Shown here: positions 1 through 7,373 of the stretch, piece after piece | Numbering within the stretch: position 1 is the stretch's first letter | How the letters are laid out: the number at the start of each line of letters is the position of its first letter | NCBI GenBank assembly: GCA_030682505.1 | Contig: JAUXOH010000121.1 | Span: 1-11,056 of the forward strand | Source of the DNA: Candidatus Didemnitutus sp. | GTDB taxonomy: Bacteria; Verrucomicrobiota; Verrucomicrobiia; Opitutales; Opitutaceae | Reading direction: 5' to 3' | DNA: 11,056 bases | Made by a program: the position numbers and the translations under genes | Notes under the pieces: model-generated | Told to the model about the DNA's origin: nothing | Databases searched by the model: none | The model's input: only the letters and a program-made list of their open reading frames with translations

Positions 1-1686
1 GTCATCGGCGCAGGAATTGAAATAGGCTCCCTGCTGTGCATCCCAAAACAAATCATCCATCTTCGTCTGCAGACGCTCCGCCCACTGCAGCCAGCGGATG
101 TCAAAACCCGCCTCGTAGAGGTCGAGCAGGCCCTGGATCAAGTAAGCATAGTCCTCGGCAAAACCGGGAATATTGCTCCGGCTCTCCCGCCAGGTGCGGT
201 AAAGCACGCCAGCCGCGTCATCCCAAAGCTCGCGGTGCAGAAATTCCGCCGCGCGGGTGGCGGCGCGCAAATGGGGCGCCGGGTCGCTCCTGTCGTCGGC
301 CAGCACCTGGTGTCCCTTGGCCAAGGCGGAGATCATCAATCCATTCCAAGCGGTGATGACCTTGTCGTCGAGGTGTGGCCGCGGACGCGAGCTGCGCACG
401 GCACGCAACGTCTCGAAGCACGCGAGCAACTTCTCCACTGCCACACCGGGCTCAAGTTTGAACATGGCCGCGGTTTGCGCCAACGGGCGCTGTTGCTGCA
501 GCACGTTCTTGCCGGTGAATTCGTGCTGCGGATCCTGTTCGACGTTGCCGCCCGCCTTCACCCCGAAGTGGGAACAGAAGAAGGCTGCCTCCGCGCCGAG
601 GGCGTGATCAAGCTCGTCCTTCGTCCAGACATAAAACGCGCCCTCGGCATGCTCGGGTTGGCCGTGGGTAAGCAGGGAGTCGGCGTCTTCGGCGGAGTAG
701 AACCCGCCATGCGGACCGGTGAGGTCGCGTTGCACGTAGCCGAAAATGTCGCGCGCCACCCAGCCGTAAACCTCGCTGCCGGTTGCCTGCTGGGCCTCGA
801 GATAGTTGAAAGCGATCTGCGCTTGGTCGTAGAGCATCTTCTCGAAGTGCGGCACGTGCCACGAGGCATCGACTGAATAGCGGTGAAACCCACCGGCAAC
901 CGGGTCATGGATCCCGCCGCCAGCCATGCGTTGCAGCGTCTGGGTCGCCATCTTGATCGCTTCGAGGCCCGCCTCGGATTGCGGGCCCTGAATGGCCGCC
1001 ACCCGGAAAAGGAAATTGAGGGTGGAGGCGCGCGGAAACTTGGGCGCATGGCCAAAGCCGCCGCGCACGGGGTCGTGCGCCTCGTAGAAATACTGGAAGC
1101 AGCGGTCGAAGGCCGCGCCGGCGACCTCATGCAGCGGCGCCTCGACAGGTTCGTCCGGCTTGATTTCGCGCGCCGGGCCTTCCTTCGCGTAGCGTTGCAG
1201 GGCCTGCGTCGCCGCCACGGCACCGGATTCGAGCTTTTCGCGGTCCTCTTTCCAGTGGCGGGTGATCGCGTTGAGCATCGTGGCAAAGCCCGGGCGACCT
1301 CCGCGATCCTCCGGGGGAAAATAGGTGCCCCCGAAGAACGGATTCCCTTCCGGCGTCAGCCAAACACTCATCGGCCAGCCGCCGTGCCCGGTGGTTTGTT
1401 GCACGTAGGTCATGTAGACGCGGTCGAGATCGGGTCGCTCTTCGCGGTCGACCTTGATCGAGACGAAATCGCGATTGAGCACGGCGGCCGTGGCTTCGTG
1501 CTCAAACGATTCATGCGCCATCACATGGCACCAATGGCAGGTTGAATAGCCGATGCTGAGGAACACGGGTTTCTGTTCGGCGCGGGCCTTGGCAAAGGCC
1601 TCGACTCCCCACGGCATCCAGTCGACCGGATTGTCCGCATGTTGGCGGAGGTAGGGGGATTTCTCGTCGGCTAGTCGGTTGGGCAT
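1..1686 (-). CDS. DUF255/YyaL-type thioredoxin-domain protein (partial, C-terminus outside window)
   Basis: The reading frame is open from the ATG at 1686 to the left edge: 562 codons without a stop. The family usually has roughly 650-750 residues, so about the last fifth is missing. The start gives MPNRLADEKSPYLRQHADNP, the typical beginning of the family. The N-terminal part is a thioredoxin-like domain (Thioredox_DsbH, PF03190) with the conserved C50-H51-W52-C53 motif inside GYSTCHWCHVMAHESF. It is followed by an (alpha/alpha)6-barrel-like region resembling glycosidases and AGE epimerases, with the conserved stretch GGFHRYSVDASWHVPHFEK at about 265-283. Relatives include Bacillus YyaL and mammalian SPATA20. 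The biochemical role of the family is not settled; a redox or sugar-related role is suggested only by fold. No signal peptide is seen, so it is probably cytoplasmic. It is divergent from the transporter at 1779. Family assignment is secure, function is not. Confidence 0.93.
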   Translation of the reverse strand, partial: MPNRLADEKSPYLRQHADNPVDWMPWGVEAFAKARAEQKPVFLSIGYSTCHWCHVMAHESFEHEATAAVLNRDFVSIKVDREERPDLDRVYMTYVQQTTGHGGWPMSVWLTPEGNPFFGGTYFPPEDRGGRPGFATMLNAITRHWKEDREKLESGAVAATQALQRYAKEGPAREIKPDEPVEAPLHEVAGAAFDRCFQYFYEAHDPVRGGFGHAPKFPRASTLNFLFRVAAIQGPQSEAGLEAIKMATQTLQRMAGGGIHDPVAGGFHRYSVDASWHVPHFEKMLYDQAQIAFNYLEAQQATGSEVYGWVARDIFGYVQRDLTGPHGGFYSAEDADSLLTHGQPEHAEGAFYVWTKDELDHALGAEAAFFCSHFGVKAGGNVEQDPQHEFTGKNVLQQQRPLAQTAAMFKLEPGVAVEKLLACFETLRAVRSSRPRPHLDDKVITAWNGLMISALAKGHQVLADDRSDPAPHLRAATRAAEFLHRELWDDAAGVLYRTWRESRSNIPGFAEDYAYLIQGLLDLYEAGFDIRWLQWAERLQTKMDDLFWDAQQGAYFNSCADD

Positions 1687-1714
1687 GGAGTGAGGCAAAC
1701 CCGCCGGAAGTTGA

Positions 1715-1743
1715 ATGCAACCCCGCGGTTTCCGGCTCGTCAA
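1715..1743 (-). promoter_or_regulatory. Possible sigma70-type promoter for the DUF255 gene
   Basis: On the minus strand TTGACG (1738-1743) matches the -35 consensus in five of six bases. It is separated by 17 bases from TTGCAT (1715-1720), a poor -10. Transcription would start around 1708, giving a leader of about 20 bases before the ATG at 1686. The -10 is weak, so this is only a candidate. Confidence 0.28.
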
Positions 1744-1778
1744 AGGCCCGTCGGGCGTAGCACGTTCATCACCTCCCG

Positions 1779-2669
1779 TTGCACTTCGCCGTCCTTACCA
1801 CCTTCATTTTCGCGGCGTCCTCGATCCTGGCGCAGAAGAGCCAGCGCGCCGTCGGTCCGGCCCGCGCCAATCTCGGCCGCTTGTTGATCGGCCTGCTGTT
1901 TCTCGGTGTCTGGGCATATGGGTTCGGCCGGGGTCACGGGGGGCCGGCGTTCTCGACGTTCTTTTGGAGCGGGTTGATCGGCATCGGACTCGGCGACCTC
2001 GCTTTCTTCGGCGCGTTGCCGTTCCTCGGTTCGCGCCTGACCATCACCATCAACCAGTGCGTCAGCGTGCCCGTCGCGATCGCCATCGAATGGCTGTGGT
2101 TGGACACCCGCCTGACGATGGCCCAGTTTGCCTGCATCGGGGTGATCTTGGCGGGGATTGTGGTCGCGTTGGTTCCAACCAAGAAGGACCCGCCCAAAGT
2201 GCGCGTGCGGCCGATCGGGATCCTGCTCGGGCTGGCCGCCGCAACCGGTCAGGGCATCGGAGCCGTCATGAGCCGCCGGGGATTCGAGATTGCCACAACG
2301 GCCGGCACCAACCTCGACGGCCTCACGGCAGCGTATCAGCGGCTCCTCGGTGGCATTGTGGTCACGGTGATCTGGTTCGGCGTGCTCGCGTGGCTCCGGA
2401 GGCACCAGCCCAAGACCCCCGCGCCCTCGCCCCGGGCTCATGGTTGGGTTTTCGCCCACGCGATGGCGGGTCCCGTGCTGGGCATGGGCACGTTTCAACT
2501 CGCCCTTGCCACCTCGCCGAGCGGCCTGGTATTACCGATTACGGCTTGTGCACCGCTGGCCGTGATACCGATGGCCTATTGGTTCGAGGGAGAGCGTCCG
2601 TCGAAGCGTTCCCTCGCCGGCGGAGCGCTCGCGGTGGTCGGAGCCGTGGGATTGTTGCTGGTGCGATAA
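1779..2669 (+). CDS. EamA/DMT-family transporter
   Basis: A 296-residue, strongly hydrophobic protein with the two-times-five-helix pattern of EamA (drug/metabolite transporter) permeases. The first half covers about residues 1-132 and the second about 146-296, joined by a charged linker (PTKKDPPKVRVRP). Each half ends in a typical helix pair: IGVILAGIVVALV near 119-132 and AGGALAVVGAVGLLLV near 280-295. It should sit in the inner membrane; the substrate cannot be read from the sequence. The start is TTG at 1779: an in-frame TAG at 1758-1760 closes the frame upstream, no ATG or GTG lies between, and the resulting MHFAVLTTFIF leads directly into helix 1. No Shine-Dalgarno sequence precedes it, but CACCTCCCG does. 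It stands 92 bases from the divergent DUF255 gene and 126 bases before the ABC-F gene in the same direction, so co-transcription with the latter is possible but not evident. Confidence 0.9.
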   Translation: MHFAVLTTFIFAASSILAQKSQRAVGPARANLGRLLIGLLFLGVWAYGFGRGHGGPAFSTFFWSGLIGIGLGDLAFFGALPFLGSRLTITINQCVSVPVAIAIEWLWLDTRLTMAQFACIGVILAGIVVALVPTKKDPPKVRVRPIGILLGLAAATGQGIGAVMSRRGFEIATTAGTNLDGLTAAYQRLLGGIVVTVIWFGVLAWLRRHQPKTPAPSPRAHGWVFAHAMAGPVLGMGTFQLALATSPSGLVLPITACAPLAVIPMAYWFEGERPSKRSLAGGALAVVGAVGLLLVR

Positions 2670-2705
2670 TTCCGTAAGCTCATGCCCTCCAATCAGGCGG
2701 ACCCG

Positions 2706-2734
2706 TCCGTGGTCGCACGGAAACCCTGAGTTTT
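2706..2734 (+). terminator. Weak terminator-like hairpin after the transporter
   Basis: TCCGTG (2706-2711) and CACGGA (2716-2721) form a perfect 6-bp stem with a GTCG loop. A TTTT run follows only at 2731-2734, nine bases after the stem. The distance makes it a poor intrinsic terminator. It could partly separate the transporter from the ABC-F gene. Confidence 0.28.
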
Positions 2735-2795
2735 GACCCGGGAACAGTGCGCGATTGACGACGGCGTGCGCGGGCTGCTCACTCATGGGTTCTCC

Positions 2796-4664
2796 ATGCT
2801 GACCATTGCCGATGTAGCGAAGTCCTACGGCACCCGTGAACTATTTTCCGAGGTGTCGCTTTTTGTTGCGCGCACCGACCGCTACGGCCTGGTCGGCCCC
2901 AACGGAGCGGGCAAGTCGACCCTCTTTAACCTCATTCTGGGCGAGGAATCACCCGATGAAGGCACCATCGAGTGGGAACGCGGCGCCGACTTCGGCTACC
3001 TGCCCCAGGAAAGCGCCCCGGTCGGCGAAGAATCAATTCTCTCCATTGCCACGAGCGGGAAGAAGCTGATGCCCGAAGATGACGACGACTACGACATCGA
3101 TTGGACGCTGGAACCGCGGGCCAAGAAGATCCTCTCCGGCCTCGGCTTTCGCGAAAGCGATCACGACAAGCAGGCCAAGTCCTTCTCTGGTGGCTGGGTC
3201 ATGCGCGCACACTTGGCGCGACTCCTCGTCAGCGAGCCCGCTCTACTGCTGCTCGACGAGCCGACCAATCACCTCGATCTCGAGGCCCTGCTCTGGTTTC
3301 AGGACTATCTCACGCGTTACCCCGGTGGTTTGCTCGTGGTCTCGCACGATCGCGAATTCCTGAACATTCTTTGTACCGGCATCCTGGAACTGCGCGGGGG
3401 CACGCTCAATCGCTACACCGGCAACTACGACGATTACCTGAACGAAAAAGACGCCCGCAAAGACCAGCAGGCGGCGTTGTTCAAGAACCAGCAACGCGAG
3501 ATCGCCCACCTGCAGAAGTTCGTCGACCGCTTCGGGGCCAAGGCCTCGATGGCCTCGCGCGCCAAGTCGAAGGAAAAGCAGATCAACCGCCTGAAGGACG
3601 TCGCCGTCGAGGAGCCGTGGGAAGACCTCAAGCGCATCAACTTCCGCTTTCCCCAGCCGCCCCGCTCCGGACTGAAGGTCGTCAATCTTACGAATGTTGA
3701 CCAAGCCTACGGCGACCACGTCGTTTACCGGGGACTGAACTTCGAGGCCGAGCGCGGTCAGAAAATGGTGCTCGTCGGCCCCAATGGCTCCGGCAAATCC
3801 ACTCTGCTCAAGATTCTCGCCGACGTGATCCCGATTCAGGGCGGCCAACGCGAGCTTGGGAGCAACGTCGTGCCGGGTTACTTTGCCCAGAATCGCGCCG
3901 ACAACCTGCACCTCGACCTCACGGTCTTCGAGAACGTGATGGAGCTTCGCACGGCCGAGAACCAACTCACCGAGCAACAGGCCCGCGCCGTGCTCGGCGG
4001 CTTCCTTTTCCGCAAGGACGACGTCCACAAGAAGGTCGCCGTCCTCTCCGGTGGCGAAAAATCCCGCCTCGCCCTCGCCCGCCTGCTGGTCAACCCGCCG
4101 AACCTTCTCCTGATGGACGAGCCCACGACGCACCTCGACATCCCGTCGATCGATGCGCTCGTCAACGCCCTCAAGCAATACGAAGGCACCTTCATTTTCA
4201 TCAGCCACGATGTGTATTTCATCAAGGCGCTGGCGGAAACCGTGCTCCACGTCCATTCTGGGCGGCTGACGCCCTATGCCGGGAGCTACGACTACTACCT
4301 TGAGAAATCACGAGCCACGAACGCGCGGGCGGCGTTGACGGCCGGCTTCACCGATGCCCGCCCCCCCCAAGGCAAACCCGGCGCGACCGCTGCGGTCGCG
4401 GCAGCCAAGACGAAACCGAGTGCCGCCGACATCAAGAAGCTCCGGATCGAAGTCGGCAAATTTGAGCAACGCGTCAGCGAACTCGAGACCAAGCAAAACG
4501 AGCTGACCGCCGAACTCGAGAAGCCCGAAACCTACACGCAGGCTGGCAGCGCCCAGCACCTGAATCGGGAGCTCAGCACCACGGTCGATCTCCTGCACGC
4601 GGCGACGGTGGAATGGGAAAAAGCGGCCACTCGCCTCACCGAGATGGAAAACGCCGCTTCCTGA
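2796..4664 (+). CDS. ABC-F family ATPase (Uup/EttA-type, soluble)
   Basis: A 622-residue soluble protein with two nucleotide-binding domains and no membrane helices, the layout of ABC-F proteins that act on ribosomes. Domain 1 has Walker A GPNGAGKST (34-42), signature SFSGGW (129-134) and Walker B/D-loop DEPTNHLD (154-161). Domain 2 has GPNGSGKST (328-336), LSGGE (417-421) and DEPTTHLD (441-448). Between them lies a charged helical linker, about 230-300, the position of the P-site tRNA-interaction motif in this family. After domain 2 a Pro/Ala-rich linker leads into a C-terminal coiled coil (about 545-620) like the Uup C-terminal domain. The ATG at 2796 gives MLTIADVAKSYG, the usual beginning of domain 1. 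A TTG 21 codons upstream would add residues unlike the family. By homology it probably rescues or modulates translating ribosomes; antibiotic resistance is possible but not indicated. It is convergent with the gene at 4722. Confidence 0.95.
   Translation: MLTIADVAKSYGTRELFSEVSLFVARTDRYGLVGPNGAGKSTLFNLILGEESPDEGTIEWERGADFGYLPQESAPVGEESILSIATSGKKLMPEDDDDYDIDWTLEPRAKKILSGLGFRESDHDKQAKSFSGGWVMRAHLARLLVSEPALLLLDEPTNHLDLEALLWFQDYLTRYPGGLLVVSHDREFLNILCTGILELRGGTLNRYTGNYDDYLNEKDARKDQQAALFKNQQREIAHLQKFVDRFGAKASMASRAKSKEKQINRLKDVAVEEPWEDLKRINFRFPQPPRSGLKVVNLTNVDQAYGDHVVYRGLNFEAERGQKMVLVGPNGSGKSTLLKILADVIPIQGGQRELGSNVVPGYFAQNRADNLHLDLTVFENVMELRTAENQLTEQQARAVLGGFLFRKDDVHKKVAVLSGGEKSRLALARLLVNPPNLLLMDEPTTHLDIPSIDALVNALKQYEGTFIFISHDVYFIKALAETVLHVHSGRLTPYAGSYDYYLEKSRATNARAALTAGFTDARPPQGKPGATAAVAAAKTKPSAADIKKLRIEVGKFEQRVSELETKQNELTAELEKPETYTQAGSAQHLNRELSTTVDLLHAATVEWEKAATRLTEMENAAS
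4361..4368 (+). repeat. C8 homopolymer in the ABC-F coding region
   Basis: Eight consecutive C bases lie in the codons for the linker between the second nucleotide-binding domain and the C-terminal coiled coil (around DARPPQGK). A one-base length change would lead to a stop at 4504-4506 in one frame or 4463-4465 in the other, and would remove the coiled coil while leaving both ATPase domains intact. Confidence 0.85.
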
Positions 4665-4667
4665 TCC

Positions 4668-4686
4668 GACCGGTCGGTCGCCGGTC
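4668..4686. terminator. Hairpin between convergent genes, possible bidirectional terminator
   Basis: GACCGG (4668-4673) and CCGGTC (4681-4686) form a 6-bp GC-rich stem with a 7-base loop. It begins three bases after the ABC-F stop codon, in the 57-base gap before the end of the convergent coiled-coil gene. No T-run follows on either strand, so it is only a candidate terminator. The same bases include an overlapping 12-bp perfect palindrome CCGACCGGTCGG at 4666-4677. Confidence 0.35.
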
Positions 4687-4721
4687 ATCCCGTCCGACTG
4701 GCGGGAGGGTTGCTTGCCTCG

Positions 4722-5201
4722 TCAGCCCGGTCCAACGACCCGCTTGGAACTGAAGAGGAAGAAGTTTTTCGCCGACTGCATCCTCCGGGCATCGATCTTG
4801 TTCGGGGCCGGAAAGGAATTGGCCTTCTGCCTCGCTTCGAGCGTTTGGACCCAGGCTTCGCGCTGGTCGAGCTCCGCCGACCGTTTCGCGCACAGCGCCT
4901 GCTCCTCCCGCACGATCAAGCGCTCATCGGTCAGGGCCCGGCGCTCGGCCTCGAGCAGCGCGCGCTGACGCGACAATTTCTCGCGGTCGATCTCGATTTC
5001 CACGCGCCCATCTGGCACGGGCGCAAGTTTGACAATTTCCGTCTGAGCCCGACGGAGACGGTTTTCGTAACTGCGAAGATTTTCTTCCTGCACCCGCATG
5101 GTCTCCATGTCGGCGTGGATTTGTTCGCGCAGCTTTTCCAGCTCGGAAATTTCGGCCCGAAGATTATCAGATTCAGAGGGACTGTCGGTAGGAGTGATCA
5201 T
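4722..5201 (-). CDS. Small coiled-coil protein, function unknown
   Basis: A 159-residue, highly charged protein that I do not recognise. Residues 10-60 and 70-127 have heptad-like spacing of Leu/Ile among many Glu, Arg and Lys (for example LRAEISELEKLREQI and LSRQRALLEAERRAL). This indicates two coiled-coil segments separated by a short PVPDGRVEIEI stretch at about 61-71. The tail (128-159) is basic and contains FFLF. There is no signal peptide, membrane helix or enzyme motif. The ATG at 5201 is the first in frame. The gene has its own upstream region with a candidate promoter and an inverted repeat that abuts the start. It is convergent with the ABC-F gene, which also ends in a coiled coil, but nothing shows that they interact. 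A structural or scaffold role is plausible; no function is claimed. The plus-strand frame over the same bases lacks any protein-like pattern. Confidence 0.75.
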   Translation of the reverse strand: MITPTDSPSESDNLRAEISELEKLREQIHADMETMRVQEENLRSYENRLRRAQTEIVKLAPVPDGRVEIEIDREKLSRQRALLEAERRALTDERLIVREEQALCAKRSAELDQREAWVQTLEARQKANSFPAPNKIDARRMQSAKNFFLFSSKRVVGPG

Positions 5202-5224
5202 GGCGTTGTCGGGGTGACGACGCC
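5202..5224. repeat. Inverted repeat abutting the start of the coiled-coil gene
   Basis: GGCGTTGTC (5202-5210) and GACGACGCC (5216-5224) form a 9-position stem with one non-Watson-Crick pair (G-T on the plus strand, C-A in the minus-strand RNA) and a 5-base loop. T5201 and A5225 could extend it. It ends exactly at the ATG of the minus-strand gene. It could be an operator or an mRNA hairpin that occludes initiation. Confidence 0.5.
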
Positions 5225-5253
5225 AACATAGCGGAGAAGTTGCCTCTTGGCCA
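5225..5253 (-). promoter_or_regulatory. Possible promoter of the coiled-coil gene
   Basis: On the minus strand TGGCCA (5248-5253) and TATGTT (5225-5230) are separated by 17 bases; each matches its sigma70 consensus in four of six positions. Transcription would start near 5218, inside the inverted repeat, leaving a leader of about 16 bases. Confidence 0.28.
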
Positions 5254-5268
5254 TGGCTCGAGCCGGCA

Positions 5269-5285
5269 TTTACCGCGGGTTTACC
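5269..5285 (-). repeat. Direct repeat GGTAAA-N5-GGTAAA upstream of the candidate promoter
   Basis: TTTACC occurs at 5269-5274 and 5280-5285 (GGTAAA on the minus strand), with an 11-base period, about one helical turn. It lies 15 bases upstream of the candidate -35 of the coiled-coil gene, where an activator half-site pair could sit. It may be chance. Confidence 0.25.
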
Positions 5286-5307
5286 AACGGGAATCTGATT
5301 TCACAAA

Positions 5308-5320
5308 TGGTTCGCAACCA
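5308..5320 (-). terminator. Weak hairpin just after the natB-type gene
   Basis: On the minus strand TGGTT-GCG-AACCA forms a 5-bp stem with a 3-base loop, 10 bases after the permease stop codon. It is followed by TTTG. This is the only terminator-like structure at the end of the five-gene unit, and it is weak. Confidence 0.25.
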
Positions 5321-5330
5321 AGTGGGTCGG

Positions 5331-6575
5331 TCAGGCCCGGAACATCACGTCTTCGCGATTGAACATCTTCACCGCGAGACCGAGGGCGACGGCGGCATAG
5401 ACACACGAAGAGCCAAAAATCAGCGCGATATACTGCCAATGCCAGACGCCCGAGAGCATCTCCTTGCAGACGAGGGAGAGATTGAGAATCGGAATCAGGG
5501 CCGTCTTCGCGCTCAGTTCGATGCCGGGCAGGATGCCGACAACCGCCGGCAAAATGACGATGATGATGAGGGGCGAGACGTAGCTCTGCGCCTCCTTGTA
5601 GCTCTTGGCGAAAAGCGAAACGGTGAGCAGCACCGCCGCGAACAACACGGCGATCGGAGCGGTCATCGCAAAGACGCCCAAGATTCCGACGGGATCAATC
5701 GTCGGCAGAAACGAAGCGGCGGCGGCACCCTTGGTCTCGGCGGCCATCTGCGCCGCAGCCGTGCCCTGGCTGCCGGAAAAGAGGCTGCCACCGAGCATGA
5801 CACTGACGCCCATGGAAACCAAGGAGAGCACCATCGTGGCAATCGACGCGGTGAGCACCATGAAGAACTTTCCGAGCACGATGTTCAGACGATTAACCGG
5901 ACTGCAAAGCAGCGTCTCCATCGTGCCCCGCTCCTTCTCGCCGGCCGTGAGGTCCATCGCCGGATACATCGCGCCGGTGAAGCAGAGGATGATGATGATG
6001 TAGGGGACAAAGCCGCCGATGAGATTGCCGCCCACCTTTTCGGGCGGAGCGACATTCTGCCGTTTGACTTCAAAGGGTTTCACGAGGTCTCCCGTCAGGC
6101 CGCGGTCGGCCAAGCGGGCTTCGACCGTCTTGTCGCGCAAATCCCGGAAGAACCGTTCGACGGCGCCGACCCCAATGCCAGACTTCAACTCACCCTCATA
6201 ATAGTAGAGGTTGACGACCATCGGGGCACCGTCCTTCAGCGCGGCCTCAAAGCCGGCCGGAATCTCCACTGCCAAGCGGATCTTTTTGTTCGAGATCAAC
6301 TGCTTGTAGTCGCCGGTGTCGGCCACCACGCGAAAGCGTTTGTCAGCTTCGAGCGACTGCACGATGCCCGGAGAGTCGGCTCCGCCGATAACCACGACAC
6401 TCGTCGCCTCGTCGCGGGCCTGCTTGATGACCTTGGTCATGATGAAGCCGACCCCGAAGACGATGGCGGGCATCACCAAGGTTGGCACCACGATCATCGA
6501 GATCAGGGTGCGGCGGTCACGGAGTGAGTCGCGCAGTTCTTTGAAATAGACCGTGAGAATGTGTTTCCAGTTCAT
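5331..6575 (-). CDS. natB: NatB-type ABC-2 exporter permease
   Basis: A 414-residue membrane protein with the ABC-2/NatB layout. An N-terminal cytoplasmic helix (MNWKHILTVYFKELRDSLRD) leads to membrane segment 1 at about 24-47. A large extracytoplasmic domain follows at about 52-180, then further membrane segments near 187-208, 234-262, 296-323, 335-351 and 382-403. The conserved coupling motif TAGEKERGTMETLLCSP (210-226) contacts the ATPase in this family, and the C-terminal NREDVMFR (406-413) is typical of NatB-like permeases. The loop 263-295 is Ala/Gly-rich and probably extracytoplasmic. It starts 12 bases after the ATPase stop codon, so the two should be translated together and form the exporter in the inner membrane. 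NatAB of Bacillus exports sodium; the substrate here is inferred by family only and could differ. The start ATG at 6575 fits the family N-terminus and is preceded by CGCCTCCC, not a Shine-Dalgarno sequence. Confidence 0.92.
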   Translation of the reverse strand: MNWKHILTVYFKELRDSLRDRRTLISMIVVPTLVMPAIVFGVGFIMTKVIKQARDEATSVVVIGGADSPGIVQSLEADKRFRVVADTGDYKQLISNKKIRLAVEIPAGFEAALKDGAPMVVNLYYYEGELKSGIGVGAVERFFRDLRDKTVEARLADRGLTGDLVKPFEVKRQNVAPPEKVGGNLIGGFVPYIIIILCFTGAMYPAMDLTAGEKERGTMETLLCSPVNRLNIVLGKFFMVLTASIATMVLSLVSMGVSVMLGGSLFSGSQGTAAAQMAAETKGAAAASFLPTIDPVGILGVFAMTAPIAVLFAAVLLTVSLFAKSYKEAQSYVSPLIIIVILPAVVGILPGIELSAKTALIPILNLSLVCKEMLSGVWHWQYIALIFGSSCVYAAVALGLAVKMFNREDVMFRA

Positions 6576-6587
6576 GGGAGGCGGTTC

Positions 6588-7340
6588 TCAGGCGGCGTTG
6601 ACTTCGGCCTCGCCGCCGACGGCTTTGACAAAAACTTCTTCCAAATCGCGTTCGCGATAACGCTCCTGAAGTTGCGCGAGGGTGCCCTCCGCCGTCAACC
6701 GGCCATTGTGGATGATCCCGATTGTATCGCAGAGCTTCTCCACTTCGCTCATGACATGCGTGGAATAAATGACGGTCTTGCCACGATTGCGGCACTCGCG
6801 GACGAACTTGACGATCGAACGCGCCGTCATCACGTCGAGCCCGAGGGTCGGTTCGTCGAAGATCATCACCGCCGGATCGTGAATCAGGGTGCGGGCGATG
6901 GAGGTCTTCTGTTTCATGCCGGTCGAGAATTTGTCGCACCGCCGATCAAGGAAATCATGCATCCCGAGCTCGTCCGCCAGACCCTTGAGCCGGGCGCGGA
7001 TCGCATCGTCGCTCATCCCATTCAAGCGGCCAAAGTAGGCGATCATCTCTCGCGCGGTCAGCCGTCCGTAAAGCGCGGTGCTGGCCGCGAGAAACCCGAC
7101 GTTGGCGCGCACGGCTTCCGGTTCGCTGCCGACATCGTAGCCGGCCACCTTGGCCGAGCCGCTCGTGGGCTTGAGCAGGGTGGCGAGCAGGCGCAGCGTC
7201 GTCGTCTTGCCGGCACCATTGGCCCCAAGCAACCCGTAGATTTGGCCTGGTTGGCAAGTGAAGGAGACGTCGTCAACCGCGGAAATCACGCCGCGCTTCT
7301 TGTCTTTGAAGGTCTTGGTCAGGTGGTGTGCCTCAATCAT
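6588..7340 (-). CDS. natA: NatA-type ABC exporter ATPase
   Basis: A 250-residue nucleotide-binding subunit, normal length for the family. It shows Walker A GANGAGKTT (39-47), signature FSTGMKQK (138-145, the NatA form of LSGGQ), Walker B MIFDEPTLGLD (159-169) with catalytic Glu163, and H-loop His195 in STHVMSEVE. The Q-loop region VGFLAASTALYGRLTARE (81-98) has no glutamine at the expected place; I recall that NatA-like ATPases often deviate here. It would power the permease encoded directly downstream by coupling ATP hydrolysis to export. The ATG at 7340 gives MIEAHHLTKTF, the expected first strand. Its leader CTCTCCTACC is pyrimidine-rich. It lies 33 bases downstream of the small glycine-rich peptide gene and in the same unit as the LytTR regulator and kinase. 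The family call is firm; sodium specificity is inference. Confidence 0.94.
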   Translation of the reverse strand: MIEAHHLTKTFKDKKRGVISAVDDVSFTCQPGQIYGLLGANGAGKTTTLRLLATLLKPTSGSAKVAGYDVGSEPEAVRANVGFLAASTALYGRLTAREMIAYFGRLNGMSDDAIRARLKGLADELGMHDFLDRRCDKFSTGMKQKTSIARTLIHDPAVMIFDEPTLGLDVMTARSIVKFVRECRNRGKTVIYSTHVMSEVEKLCDTIGIIHNGRLTAEGTLAQLQERYRERDLEEVFVKAVGGEAEVNAA

Positions 7341-7373
7341 GGTAGGAGAGTCAGGGGGTTTTGTGCCAACCGA

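Noticed and set aside
235..1545. Plus-strand frames of 213 and 220 codons
   Set aside because: They are antisense to the DUF255 gene, whose minus-strand frame is continuous for 562 codons with the CHWC motif.
2733..2783. Two TTGAC motifs as -35 boxes of the ABC-F gene
   Set aside because: The sequences 17 bases downstream (TGACGA and CTCACT) are not convincing -10 boxes.
2733..2795. Longer ABC-F start at the TTG at 2733
   Set aside because: The added 21 residues do not resemble the family, whose first strand begins right at the ATG at 2796.
3243..4256. 337-codon minus-strand open frame
   Set aside because: It is antisense to the ABC-F gene with its intact Walker motifs.
4710..5231. Plus-strand 173-codon frame over the coiled-coil gene
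   Set aside because: The minus-strand frame has regular heptads and an upstream region with promoter-like elements; the plus-strand product has no pattern.
5247..6527. 426-codon plus-strand open frame rich in His, Asp and Arg
   Set aside because: It is the reverse complement of the NatB-type permease gene; its composition is an artefact of hydrophobic codons read backwards.
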